Shown here: piece by piece, positions 12,114-22,079 of the stretch
Layout: each line of letters begins with the position of its first letter
Position numbering within the stretch: position 1 is the first letter of the stretch
Assembly (NCBI GenBank): GCA_007026445.1
Contig: VDMD01000002.1
Coordinates: 3,410,001-3,474,000, forward strand
Origin: Schizophyllum amplum
Lineage: Eukaryota > Basidiomycota > Agaricomycetes > Agaricales > Schizophyllaceae
Length of the DNA: 64,000 nucleotides
Direction of reading: 5' to 3'
The notes under the pieces: model-generated
The model's input: the letters and a program-made list of their open reading frames with translations, nothing else
The model's database searches: none
What the model was told of the DNA's origin: nothing
Position numbers and translations under genes: made by a program

Positions 12114-12121
12114 CTTATATA
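12114..12121 (-). promoter_or_regulatory. TATA box of the GST gene
   Basis: TATATAAG on the minus strand, 45 bp upstream of the GST start codon. The short spacing implies a very short 5' leader. Confidence 0.6.
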
Positions 12122-12559
12122 CGTGCATCGATGAGAGGGTACCAATTCTATTGCACCCCCGGCCGGATATAGGCGACTCTATGGGAGTCTTCGAGTCTCG
12201 ACTGAGTCTCCTGACTCACAGTCATACAAGGCTCTTGCGCCTAGGTTAGTAAGGTGGCTGGGTAAGAGCTTCGCTACTGAGTCTGCTCCACGAACCCATT
12301 CAGTTGCAGTGCGGGTGTACGAATTCGATCGCGAACGTGTCACTATTGTATTCGCAGCGCAGCTAACAGAGGGCGAGGGGTTGATAATGCAGTGAACATT
12401 GCAAAACATAACCAAGACCATTTGACCGTGGTCGTTTGAAGAACAACCAACTTCAGTCGAAGGGGAAGACAGGAGTGAACTGTAGCAAGCATCAACAAAC
12501 AGCCATTGTTCGGGGACGCGGGCCGTGGAGACGGTGGGAGCTTCTTCAGTCTTTCCCTC

Positions 12560-13556
12560 ATGTCTGCCGCTCAAAGCCGCGAGCCCATCTTACCTTGCGG
12601 TAAGTAGTTTTCACGAGGCCGTGATGCCCTTATGCCTACGATCTCGACCATAAACCTGTAGAGTTGCTCGACCAAATCTGTGATCTTGCTGCTGCCGTGG
12701 ACAAGGAAACTCGTCTGTCCCTTTCTCTCGCCTCGTCTCGAACACGGTAAGTGCCGGCCTACTTGCTTCCAAGACGAACTCATGACCGATCTCACCTCAA
12801 AGGACAATAGCACTAAATCACCTGCACACGGCCCCCATCATAAAAACCTTCGCGCAACAGGACAAGTACCTCGAAGCCTTGGGCTTCTTCCCATCGGGCT
12901 CCACGCCAGTATATCGGCGGTCTCCAGTGGTGCGCGGACTGTGGGATGAGACGATTTCCAGCCACATCATCAAGATGGTCGGATCCTTCAACTGTCTGCG
13001 TCACCTCGCCCTTCATCGGGACGCCTTCGCATGGCTCATACAGGCCGCGGACCGCGATCTCAAGCTCACCGCGCGCGACCCGAAGCTGGATCTTCACTTG
13101 ACGCTCTTTCGTCTGGACGACGCACTCGAGGGCAGCGCAACCGTATTCAGCCTGATCACCACGCTGCATATCTTGTCCTTCCGCAGACAGCATGATTTGC
13201 AGTATATCGGTCGCGTACGGCGCGCGTTCCCTCGTCTGAAGGGCCTCGCCATCCCGGCTCTCCCCATGGACTACACGCATTGTCAGTCCGACATCATGTC
13301 CGATACCCTCTCGCCTCTGGAGATGGTCGTTCTCGTCTGCCCCAATGAACCCCTCGCGATCAAGCCTGCTTTCGAGACCTGGCGGCGGCTGAGAAACGAG
13401 GAGCGTCATATACATCTTGTGGAGTGCAGTGCCGAGCGTAAGGACCAATGCTATTCATGGGAGACGGAGGTTAGGGGTGGTGAGTCCATATGGGATCGGG
13501 CGGCTGCTTACACGACAACCCTTGCAAAGGCATACGAGCAAGCCGGTCACGCTTGA
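12560..13556 (+). CDS. F-box-like protein of basidiomycete type
   Basis: Exons 12560..12599, 12662..12746 and 12803..13556 (introns 62 and 56 nt) give 292 aa. The N-terminal segment ILPCELLDQICDLAAAV, then TRLSLSLASSRTRTIALNHLH, has the spacing and hydrophobic pattern of an F-box (LP-ELL--I---, then a second helix with S and R). The rest resembles the Leu-rich scaffold that follows F-boxes in Agaricomycete proteins (CLRHLALH, HILSFR, RLKGLAIPALP). Such proteins usually act as SCF ubiquitin-ligase adaptors through Skp1; the target is unknown. Resemblance to the F-box consensus is moderate, and the three conserved introns suggest a real gene. Confidence 0.7.
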
Positions 13557-13669
13557 ACACGGTGGCAATGATCTCATATCTTAAGACTAACCTTTGGCCT
13601 AATTGTATGGAGTGAGGGTTGCGCGCTTATTAGAGCCAATCCCTTGTCTGCTGCCTCTACGAAAGCGTT

Positions 13670-14575
13670 GACTGTGGCCCTTCTGAAATTTCACGCTGTG
13701 CACTACAGTGTTCAATCACTCGATGAGCAGCCCAAATTTTGTCGATGCCCGGACTTTTTTCACGTGAGGTTTTGGGTAAAAGTAGATACAGCGATCATGT
13801 ACTATGACTTACTGGTTACGATCTATGTACTTTGACAGAGCACCAGAGATAGACGTGTGGCGAGAAAGCTGGATCATCGTGAAATCGGCCAACTTAGGGG
13901 CAAAGCAGGCGCTGAGCAGTCCGTCACATCACGTCGGCAATTGCCGATTGTGCCTCTTCGGAGGCGTTCAACCTAGTTCGCTCCTTCCTGCAGAAGAGAA
14001 AATATTCACAAATAGTCAGGTTCACCATGAAAAGCTTTCAAAGTCTCTTTTGAGACATGCTAACGAGCGCAGATGCGAGAGACGTGCCACGTGCTGAGAC
14101 TTCGGAACGACGGCACGGCATGTGATGTGACACATCAGCAGCTCATTTGAGCAGCTCGACCATCGACTCTTCGCTGTGGTGACCTAGCACCCTGCTTGAG
14201 GCAGTAAAACGACATAGATGTACAATTAGGGTGGTCCACCATGCTATGTGATTTTTTTTGGGCAAAAAGGACGCCAGGTTGTATTTGCAGGGAATAAAAA
14301 CATTTGGCATGAGCAGAATTTGAGCTGCTCAAACACGTTCTCCGACCTCCCCTCCATCGGGTACTCCCTCTATGAGGCTGAAATTTTGTACAAACGTAGT
14401 GTCTGCGGATCTGTTTACGACCATAAAATTTCCGAGGCTGTCCGGTATTGTTGAGTGGCTCTCCGATGCCGACTGCTCATCGACTGATAGCTGCTCATCG
14501 AGTGATTGAACACTCACAGGGCGCAAATTCAAGTACCACACGGCCTGTGTGGTGTTTGAATCCACGGCCAGTACC
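13670..14575. repeat. Inverted-repeat-flanked element remnant (~0.9 kb)
   Basis: A 23-bp sequence at 13708..13730 (GTGTTCAATCACTCGATGAG plus CAG) recurs exactly inverted at 14491..14513. Weaker similarity extends outward on both sides (TGTGG, CTT-GAA-TTT and GC-CTGTG blocks). The interior has no coding capacity. The right arm (about 14514-14572, read on the minus strand) also resembles 21616..21664. This is probably a decayed non-autonomous DNA transposon; target-site duplications were not identified. Confidence 0.5.
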
Positions 14576-15316
14576 ACAATGCTTACCACAGGACTAGAGG
14601 TTTCAGAAACACACGACAAACACGCTGTGGACTTGAGCATGTGACGTCGCATGGCTGAGAGTGCCAGCGTGGCGCCCGTGGCGGGGTGTGGCTACATACT
14701 AATAGTCGTAAAAGATCCTGGTCCAAGGAAAGTGAGCTCTTGAGGTTTACCCCCATAATCAAGTATGTGCTATCTTATTGTGCTGATACCTCCTGCCTGA
14801 GGCCGACCGATGTCTGTGACGAGAGAAATCCGCCGAATTCTCGGCGTTGTCCAGCACTGCTGTCCGCACCCATTTAAAAACATACAGGTTGATTCTGCCT
14901 GCTGGGCTGCTTTCAGTGCTATAAACATGTTTAAAGTTGCCCATGGAGGTCAAATTTAAAGCATATGTATGCGGTAATATTACTTAGAGCCTCGAAGGAA
15001 GTAGCAGCCACCGTCACAGTTCGTGACCGACGGCTCGGATACCTCCGGCGGCGCCGAGTTCGCCAGCATGTCTTGAGCTTGCCTTTGTCATAGAATCATT
15101 GGTGCCAGAACATGTGCCATTGATTGAGAGAAGCCACTGCTCTCGCGCCTACAAAACCTACCACAGCCTGCATGTATGTAAGTCCAGTATGAGTTAAGCC
15201 GTACCTACTATACAGTGACAGTATCGGGCATCTACATAACATAACATGACAAAGGCCGTCCATGCGATTGCAAGGACTTGGACTCAAGTTTCCAGTAATA
15301 AAAAGGAACTAGATCA

Positions 15317-15398
15317 GAAACAGGCGGGAATCGAACAGTCGACCGCCAACGCGCGAATGCAGCGCTACGTGCCAGACCCCTGCGCCACGGGTTCTACA
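15317..15398 (-). repeat. tRNA-like sequence, possible SINE head or tRNA pseudogene
   Basis: The minus strand has an A-box-like TGGCGCAGGGG and, ~45 nt later, a B-box-like TGTTCGATTCC followed by CCGCC. A T5 run, a pol III-type stop, lies at 15300..15304. The D-loop is too long and the T-stem pairs poorly, so no functional cloverleaf could be drawn. It therefore looks like a tRNA-derived SINE head or a tRNA pseudogene. Confidence 0.35.
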
Positions 15399-15788
15399 AG
15401 TGAACTTGGCGTGCAATGGCTGAGTCCCAACATCGCCCTCCCCCTGCTCATACCGCCGTCGGTCGTAAACTCACCGGCAAAAAAACAGAATCAGATATAA
15501 CAGAAGGAGCACAAAGAAGTGCACTTTTATGCCTTCCAAGACGCAGGAGACGACGACGCATGCAGCACCGATTGAACGTAGGCACGCTCAATTCCATTGT
15601 CTGCATTTCTTCATGCAGCAGGTAACTACAGTTTCAGGGCGCCCACAGCTGTGTGCCTCAGCTCATAATCAATTGTATGGTGTCCATCCACCACGGCGGT
15701 CTTCATTCATCACGGATTCCTGCCATTGCTGGCAGTGTGGTTGGGAGAACGCTTGGGTCACGAGTAGGTCACGAGTGGGTCACAAGAC

Positions 15789-16121
15789 TGTCAAAAGTGG
15801 TGGGTAGGCGGACGAGCCTGCCTTCAGCCCGACGCACCGTGTCACGTCACACGGTGCATCTAAGTACCTTGCACCGTCACAATTCCCGATTAGGGAATTC
15901 TAACGCTTACTTTTATAGGGGCTCCGCCCTTTTCCGCCCCTCAGTCTTTACCCTCACTGCAGGAAGACTGAGGGTGCGTCTTACACTACATTTACTTTAT
16001 CCTCAGCTAACAGTACCTTAGTCTTACGCGTCCTGCGCATCCTTAGGTACGAATAGAGTCTTTACCCTCACTGCAGGAAGACTGAGGTCTTACGCGTCCT
16101 GCGCATCCTTAGCTCGTGAAA
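15789..16121 (+). repeat. 5' LTR of the Copia element
   Basis: A 333-bp direct repeat of 20819..21151. It starts TGTCAAAAGTGG and ends CTCGTGAAA. A ~30-bp block (AGTCTTTACCCTCACTGCAG...) and CTTACGCGTCCTGCGCATCC each occur twice inside it. Confidence 0.95.
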
Positions 16122-16134
16122 GGTTATGAGCCCC
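16122..16134 (+). other. Primer-binding site complementary to the tRNA-iMet anticodon arm
   Basis: Directly after the 5' LTR the sequence GGTTATGAGCCCC is complementary to the GGGCTCATAACC anticodon stem-loop of initiator tRNA-Met, not to its 3' end. Copia and Ty5 are known to prime from this internal site (half-tRNA priming). The match and its position next to the LTR make the call strong. Confidence 0.85.
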
Positions 16135-16190
16135 GCAAGCGCCTAGCTGAGCAAGACCTCATCTATACGACTCACTCTCCCGCTCTCGCC

Positions 16191-19100
16191 ATGACCTCGG
16201 ACACGGCGGACCAGAGCGGCTTCCTCCATGGGCCCAATGACTGGCCCCTCTGGAGCGTACGCATGGGGGACCTCCTGAACAAGGAGGACCTCATGGGCAT
16301 TGTCGACGGCTCGGAGCCGCAGACACCATCGATCACGGTTACGACGCCCGCAGGCGCAACGTCCCCCTCCCCAGGTGCTGGCACCACCTCCTCTACCGCT
16401 CCGGCGACCGGTACCTCCACCGATCGGAGGAACAGCTGGCAATATCGCAACAGCCGTGCCCTCGCCACCATCCGCAGCAAGCTCTCCAACTCCCTCACGC
16501 TGAAGTACCGCCAGCAGAAGAGCGCCAAGGACCTCTGGGACGCACTCACCAAGGAGTTCGAGCAGACGAACACAGCGGAGTCCGCCCTCGGCATCCTCAT
16601 CAAGCTGATGCGGACGCGCCTCAAGCTGCCCGAGGACGGCCAGATCGGCGACAAGACCATGAACGCCCACCTCCAGCTCATGCGTCAGATGATCGAGCGC
16701 CTCGACACCCTCAAGTTCGCCATCAACTCCTCCCTCACTCCCCTCATCCTCCTCGCTTCCCTCCCAGACAACGACGAGTACAAGATCCTCTCCTCCACCA
16801 TCTCTGCTTCCGCCACCCCTACCAACCCGCTCACGCTAGACGGTGTGGAGGCGAAGCTCCGTGCTCACGCCACGAAGCACGAGGAGTCTGAAGACGAGAA
16901 CGACGAGCAGGCCCACGCCGCCAGCGCGCCACGCGTGAGCTCGTCGAAGAAGTCGAAGGGCAAGGAGAAGGCGAAGAAGCAGCCGAAGGGATGCCTATGG
17001 CATGGCCCTGGCAGCTTCCATGGCACCGAGGAGTGTCATGAAGGGAAGAAGGCCATCGAGGAGGCGAAGGCGAAGAAGAAGAAGGGGAGGGAGAAGGCGA
17101 ATCGCGCTGCGCAGCGCAAGAAGGGGTCGGACTCGGACTCGGATTCGGACTCTGATGTAGACGAAGCGCATGTCATCTCTACTCGCACCTACAAGAAGAT
17201 TTCCGCCTATGTCTCGTCCGATCCCAGCCCCTCCAAGCGGAAAAAGGCCACCATCATGGACTCTGGTGCTTCGAAGACGATGTCCAACCTTGACTGCTAC
17301 TTCGAACTGGGCACCTACCGGAAGCTTGAGTCGCCGCGCGATGTCCACCTGGGCAACGACTCCATCGTCAAGGCTATTGGGAAGGGCACCCTCCGCTTCT
17401 CAGCCAGAACACCGGACGGCATGCGCGACTTTGAAATCAAGGACGCGCTCCATGTCCCCGACCTTGCCCTCACTCTCATCTCCGTCCCGCAGATCACCAA
17501 GAGTGGTATGCGCGTTGTCTTCGAAGGCGATACATGTGTGGTGCGCAACTCGTCGGACGATGTTGCCTGCATTGCCAAGCGGAAGAGCGGCCTCTACCAC
17601 GTCGACTGCCAGCCGCTGGGCATGGACGAGCATGCCGCCTTCGCCATGGACATCAACCGCCTGCACCACCTCATGGGTCACACAAACCATGAAAGCCTCC
17701 GCAATATGGTCCGGCATAACCAGCTGCAGGGTGTCACTACGCTCACCGGCGTTCCTTCCTTCTGCGAGCCATGCATCGTGGGGAAGATGAAGAAGCTACC
17801 CTTCAAGCGGAGTACGACTCGCGCCACACATCCCCTGCAGTTCGTGTCCTGCGACGTCGGTGGTCCAGTCTCACCCGCCGGCCCCGGCGGCCTCCTCTAC
17901 TGGATCGTCCTGGTCTGCCATTTCTCGTCAAATGTCTGGGTCATCTTCACGCACAAGAAGTCCGAGGTGCTGAAGAAGCTTCGGGAGTGGCGCCTCCAGC
18001 GCGAGCGCGAAACTGGAAACCCCATCGAGGAGTGGGAGTGGCTGGACGGCTGGATCGAGTTCTTCCGAACTGATGGCGGTGGCGAGTTCACCTCGAAAGC
18101 TATCGAGGCCGAGTTCCGCAAGCACGGCATCATCCACGAGAAGACCAACCCGTACACGCCGGAGCAGAACGGGATCGCCGAGCGCATGAACCAGACATTG
18201 GTCACCCGGGCGATCACCAACCTTGCCGCGTCAGGACTCCCGCGGAAGTACTGGACATACGCCATGCAGTACTCAGCCGATACCATCAACATCTCCCCCG
18301 CCAGTCGGCACAAGGGGGAGCTGCCGCGCAACCGCCTCCGCAAGGTCAAGCGCCCGGTCAACCTCAGCGACCTACATCCCTTCGGCTGCCCAGCTTATCC
18401 CCTCATTGACAAGAAGCTCCGCAAGGGGAAGTTCGCTGACCGGGCCCGCCGCTGCGTATTCATCGGTTATGCACTCTCGGAGGGGACAAAAGGCTACAAG
18501 CTCCTGGAAATCTCCACCGGCAAGATATTCACGTCGCGCCATGTCAAATTTGATGATGCCTCCTCCGCACCAGCCGAGTTGCGCTCTGAAGATGACGACG
18601 AGCAGTGGGAGGACTTCCGCAAGCATCTCCGCCCGCGCAACATCTCCTCACCACCTGATGACGACGAGGACGATGACGATGCACCTCCACCACCCCGTCC
18701 AGGTCGAGTGGGAGGACCAGCACCACCTGCGCCAGAGTCAGTGGGAGACTCTCCTCCATCCAGCCGTGGACCCTCACCTGAGCCAGCCGAACGTGCCCCA
18801 CGCCGCCGGGAGAGGACCTCACGGATTCCCCGCCTATCCTTGCCAAATGAGGTGCCACCACCTCCTGCGCCAGAACCTGGACCGTCTCGCCGGGCTGGTC
18901 TACGCACCCCACAGGAGCGGAAGGCCTCCAAGCCAAAGGATAGCGGTTATCTCGAGACTCGCGAGCGACAGCAAAGGTTGCAGAGCAAACAGCGGGAGAA
19001 GAGGCACGCCCAGATCCGCGAACGAGAGGCACAGCTCGAAGAGCGCAGAGCAGCCCGTGAGGGAGCGCCCGCTGAACCCGCGCCTCCGTCTCCGCCTCCG

Positions 19101-20837
19101 CCAGAACCCGCCGAGGAAGCACCAGCGCCAGAGCTTGACGAGGAATCTGCCAACCTCTCTTTCATGGAGGACGAGCTCTTTGCAGGCGCCGCCACTGGTG
19201 GGCGCTCTAGCAGCGGTGCGCGGAAGGTCCCCGATACGTGGGCACAGGCTATGGCAAGTCCGGACAGAGACAGGTGGCTTGACGCGCAGTCGGAAGAGTT
19301 GAACAGCTTCAAGCTGAACGACGTTGTCGAAGAGGTTCCGATCCCAACAGGGGTAAAGCCCATCACCTCAAAGCATGTCTTCTCCATCAAGGAAGATGCG
19401 AAGGGCAACATCGAGAGGTACAAGGTGCGCATTGTTGCGCGCGGCTTCACTCAGCGTGAGGGAATCGACTATCAGGACGTCTTCGCCCCCGTCGCTAGCC
19501 TGGAATCCATCCGCATCCTCCTCTGCCTCTGCGTCAAGCTTGGCCTCCTTGCTGACCAGATGGACGTCAACACGGCCTACCTCAATGGGGAACTAACGCA
19601 GCTGCTCCATATGATGCCTCCCACTGGTGTAGACATCAAGCCCGGACACTGTTGGCGGCTCAAGAAGTCGGTATACGGCCTCAAGCAAGCCGGACGCACA
19701 TGGAACCAGACCCTCCACCAAAAGCTCGACAACCTCGGCTTTGTGCGTCTCAACTCGGAGACTTGCCTCTATGTCTTCCGGGATGGCAAGCAGGTCTGCT
19801 TCCTCGTGGTCTACGTTGACGACCTCCTCCTCGCCGCTACGTCTCGTCCCTTCATGGACCAGATGAAGAAGAAGCTCTCAGCTTGCTTCAAGATGCGCGA
19901 CCTAGGGCCCGCCAAGTACCTCCTTGGCATCGAGATCATCCAGCATCCCGGCAAGCGCGCCCTCTCCCTCTCACAGCGCAAGTACATCGACACCGTCCTA
20001 GAGCGATACGGCATGTCCGACTGTACGGGAGTTGGGACCCCAATGTCCACAAGCGTGCGCGTTACCGCCGACGATCCTTCGGATAACGAGACCCGGACCC
20101 ACATGTCACTCGCCAAAGGCGGTCCTGTGGTATCCTACCAGAGCGTCGTTGGATCTCTCATGTACGCGATGTTGGGCACCCGCCCCGACCTGGCATATGT
20201 GGTAGGCGTCTTGGGCCGCTACAGCGCAGACCCCAAGGCATGCCATTGGGAGATCGCGAAGCGCGTCCTTCGCTACCTGAAGAAGACACGGGACTGGTGC
20301 CTCTGCTATGACGGTGCCGACACTGGCATGGACCTCGACTTCCACGGCTACACTGATGCCGACTGGGGCGGCGATCACGACACATCCAAGTCCACCTCTG
20401 GATTTGTGTTCATCTCCAGCCGTGGCGCGATCGGATGGTCCAGCAAGCGTCAGTCCATGGTCTCCCTCTCCTCCACGGAGTCCGAGTACATCGGATTAGC
20501 GAATGCGGGTCAGCACCTAGCCTGGCTACGCTCCTTCTTCGAGGAACTTGGGCAGCCGCAAAATGGGTCGACGGAGCTCCGGTGTGATAACCGTGCAGCT
20601 ATCATCCTCAGCCAGGACCCGCAGTTCCGAGCGCGGACCAAGCACATCCAGCGGAAGTACCACTACATCCGCGATGGGCTTGTGGCAACGGGCGAGTGCG
20701 TGGTGACTTGGTATCCTACCGACGAGATGGTGGCGGACATATTTACCAAGCCCCTTCCTCACGAGAAGCATCTCAAGTTCTGCTTGGGCATGGGCTTACG
20801 GCCAGGCTCGAGTGGGAGTGTCAAAAGTGGTGGGTAG
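16191..20837 (+). CDS. Copia Gag-Pol polyprotein
   Basis: A single 1548-aa frame. Gag is UBN2-like (about residues 15-230), followed by a Lys-rich stretch and a knuckle of form C-x2-H-x5-H-x4-C (CLWHGPGSFHGTEECH). The aspartic protease motif is MDSGASKTM. The integrase has an HHCC zinc domain (LHHLMGHTNH ... CEPCIVGKMK) and a DDE core (SCDVGGPV, FFRTDGGGEF, PEQNGIAERM). An acidic/Pro-rich linker precedes a reverse transcriptase (DVNTAYLNGEL, KSVYGLKQAGRTW, VYVDDLLL) and RNase H (YTDADWGGD, SSTESEYIGL, RCDNRAAI). It ends with the Copia-typical DIFTKPLP. The start is the ATG after the primer site; the last codons and the TAG stop lie inside the 3' LTR. All catalytic residues looked for are present. 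Confidence 0.96.
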   Translation: MTSDTADQSGFLHGPNDWPLWSVRMGDLLNKEDLMGIVDGSEPQTPSITVTTPAGATSPSPGAGTTSSTAPATGTSTDRRNSWQYRNSRALATIRSKLSNSLTLKYRQQKSAKDLWDALTKEFEQTNTAESALGILIKLMRTRLKLPEDGQIGDKTMNAHLQLMRQMIERLDTLKFAINSSLTPLILLASLPDNDEYKILSSTISASATPTNPLTLDGVEAKLRAHATKHEESEDENDEQAHAASAPRVSSSKKSKGKEKAKKQPKGCLWHGPGSFHGTEECHEGKKAIEEAKAKKKKGREKANRAAQRKKGSDSDSDSDSDVDEAHVISTRTYKKISAYVSSDPSPSKRKKATIMDSGASKTMSNLDCYFELGTYRKLESPRDVHLGNDSIVKAIGKGTLRFSARTPDGMRDFEIKDALHVPDLALTLISVPQITKSGMRVVFEGDTCVVRNSSDDVACIAKRKSGLYHVDCQPLGMDEHAAFAMDINRLHHLMGHTNHESLRNMVRHNQLQGVTTLTGVPSFCEPCIVGKMKKLPFKRSTTRATHPLQFVSCDVGGPVSPAGPGGLLYWIVLVCHFSSNVWVIFTHKKSEVLKKLREWRLQRERETGNPIEEWEWLDGWIEFFRTDGGGEFTSKAIEAEFRKHGIIHEKTNPYTPEQNGIAERMNQTLVTRAITNLAASGLPRKYWTYAMQYSADTINISPASRHKGELPRNRLRKVKRPVNLSDLHPFGCPAYPLIDKKLRKGKFADRARRCVFIGYALSEGTKGYKLLEISTGKIFTSRHVKFDDASSAPAELRSEDDDEQWEDFRKHLRPRNISSPPDDDEDDDDAPPPPRPGRVGGPAPPAPESVGDSPPSSRGPSPEPAERAPRRRERTSRIPRLSLPNEVPPPPAPEPGPSRRAGLRTPQERKASKPKDSGYLETRERQQRLQSKQREKRHAQIREREAQLEERRAAREGAPAEPAPPSPPPPEPAEEAPAPELDEESANLSFMEDELFAGAATGGRSSSGARKVPDTWAQAMASPDRDRWLDAQSEELNSFKLNDVVEEVPIPTGVKPITSKHVFSIKEDAKGNIERYKVRIVARGFTQREGIDYQDVFAPVASLESIRILLCLCVKLGLLADQMDVNTAYLNGELTQLLHMMPPTGVDIKPGHCWRLKKSVYGLKQAGRTWNQTLHQKLDNLGFVRLNSETCLYVFRDGKQVCFLVVYVDDLLLAATSRPFMDQMKKKLSACFKMRDLGPAKYLLGIEIIQHPGKRALSLSQRKYIDTVLERYGMSDCTGVGTPMSTSVRVTADDPSDNETRTHMSLAKGGPVVSYQSVVGSLMYAMLGTRPDLAYVVGVLGRYSADPKACHWEIAKRVLRYLKKTRDWCLCYDGADTGMDLDFHGYTDADWGGDHDTSKSTSGFVFISSRGAIGWSSKRQSMVSLSSTESEYIGLANAGQHLAWLRSFFEELGQPQNGSTELRCDNRAAIILSQDPQFRARTKHIQRKYHYIRDGLVATGECVVTWYPTDEMVADIFTKPLPHEKHLKFCLGMGLRPGSSGSVKSGG

Positions 20838-21151
20838 GCGGACGAGCCTGCCTTCAGCCCGACGCACCGTGTCACGTCACACGGTGCATCTAAGTACCTT
20901 GCACCGTCACAATTCCCGATTAGGGAATTCTAACGCTTACTTTTATAGGGGCTCCGCCCTTTTCCGCCCCTCAGTCTTTACCCTCACTGCAGGAAGACTG
21001 AGGGTGCGTCTTACACTACATTTACTTTATCCTCAGCTAACAGTACCTTAGTCTTACGCGTCCTGCGCATCCTTAGGTACGAATAGAGTCTTTACCCTCA
21101 CTGCAGGAAGACTGAGGTCTTACGCGTCCTGCGCATCCTTAGCTCGTGAAA
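20819..21151 (+). repeat. 3' LTR of the Copia element
   Basis: Identical in every base compared to 15789..16121. It begins within the polyprotein frame, supplying its final residues and the stop codon, and is followed by the AAGAC duplication. Confidence 0.95.
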
Positions 21152-21600
21152 AAGACAAGCCACATGTCACTAAAGGTTCGCTTCGAGGAGCATAAGTATT
21201 TCATGTTTCCTTGTGCTCGCAAGTACCTCTCAAAGCTACTATAGCATTAATGATGTAAAGCCCTCTAGGCGAGGATTTATGTGCGCAGCGTTGTCGAGGT
21301 GGACAATGGAGTTTGATTATTGGCGGCCTCCCCCCAGTGACAGCGTGGGAAATCGCGCCCGCCACGTTGTTGGCTTGCATTGGAGGTTCCACTTTTCTGC
21401 GATGTGCTTCGTACATTTACAGTAACTAGAACGAATTACGAGAGGCCTACTAGACTAGGAAATAGCCCGAAAGATGTCTCAAGGCGGACGATGGAGTTCA
21501 TGTTTCCTCGAGCCGCTGCCGATGAAGCGTGGGAACTTATCTCGGGATTCGCCGCCTCGCCTCGCCCCTGCCGCCTGGCGCGCGCATGTGGTGAGCCTTG

Positions 21601-21665
21601 CGGTAGGATGGCATACTCAAACACCACAAGAGCGGTGTGGTAGGTGAAATTGCGCCCTGTGACTG
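21601..21665 (+). repeat. Dispersed repeat fragment shared with the element near 14.5 kb
   Basis: About 50 bp (CTCAAACACCACAAGAGCGG, then GTGTGGTAGG, then AAATTGCGCCCTGTGA) matches the minus strand of ~14514..14572 with few differences. It probably marks the end of a second copy of the same degraded element. Confidence 0.5.
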
Positions 21666-21913
21666 TATGCATGAAATTCCGACCCGCGCACAACTTTTGC
21701 GGTCACGTGCCCGTCAGGGCACCGTAGAAAAAAGTCACTAAAGTTGTGCGCGCGCTGCGACTCCTGCATTATGCATACGTCCTAATTGAAAGAGATCATG
21801 TTGTGGTTGAAATATTGGTGAGCAACTGAAGCTGCCAAGTGTCTGCGGTGAGAAACTCGACCACTAGTCGACCTCAATTAAAAAGACAAAAAAGTATACA
21901 CCGTAAGCGACCA

Positions 21914-21992
21914 TGACCACCGCAGGGGTCGAACCTGCAATCTCCTGATTACCCAGTCGTAGTCAGACGCGTTGCCATTACGCCAGGCGGCC
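21914..21992 (-). tRNA. tRNA-Arg(ACG), 7-nt intron
   Basis: Seven acceptor pairs (GGCCGCC with GGTGGTC, two G-U) form, with discriminator A. The D-arm is GCG...CGC, the anticodon stem TCTGA/TCAGG, and the T-arm holds the GGTTCGACC B-box. The loop reads CTACGA, anticodon ACG at positions 34-36. A 7-nt intron (CTGGGTA) follows position 37. The body resembles fungal tRNA-Arg(ACG). Two further copies with the same exons lie at 41762 and 43974. Confidence 0.92.
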
Positions 21993-22079
21993 GTTAACAT
22001 ATCAATAATGCGTTGTTATATACGGCTTTGTCGTATACGTATTCCTCGAATTAATGTCTCAGATACTTCTACGGTCTTG

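Larger units (their letters stand above)
15789..21151 (+). mobile_element. Complete Ty1/Copia LTR retrotransposon (5,363 bp)
   Basis: Two 333-bp LTRs (15789..16121 and 20819..21151) appear identical base for base and flank one uninterrupted polyprotein frame in Copia order (GAG-PR-INT-RT-RH). A 5-bp target-site duplication AAGAC is seen at 15784..15788 and 21152..21156. The LTRs begin TG but end in AAA rather than CA, which is unusual. Each LTR has a TATA-like TTTTATAGG (15911 in the 5' copy) and an internal duplication of AGTCTTTACCCTCACTGCAG. Identical LTRs plus an intact frame imply a very recent insertion and possible autonomy. It inserted into an already repeat-rich gap. Confidence 0.97.
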
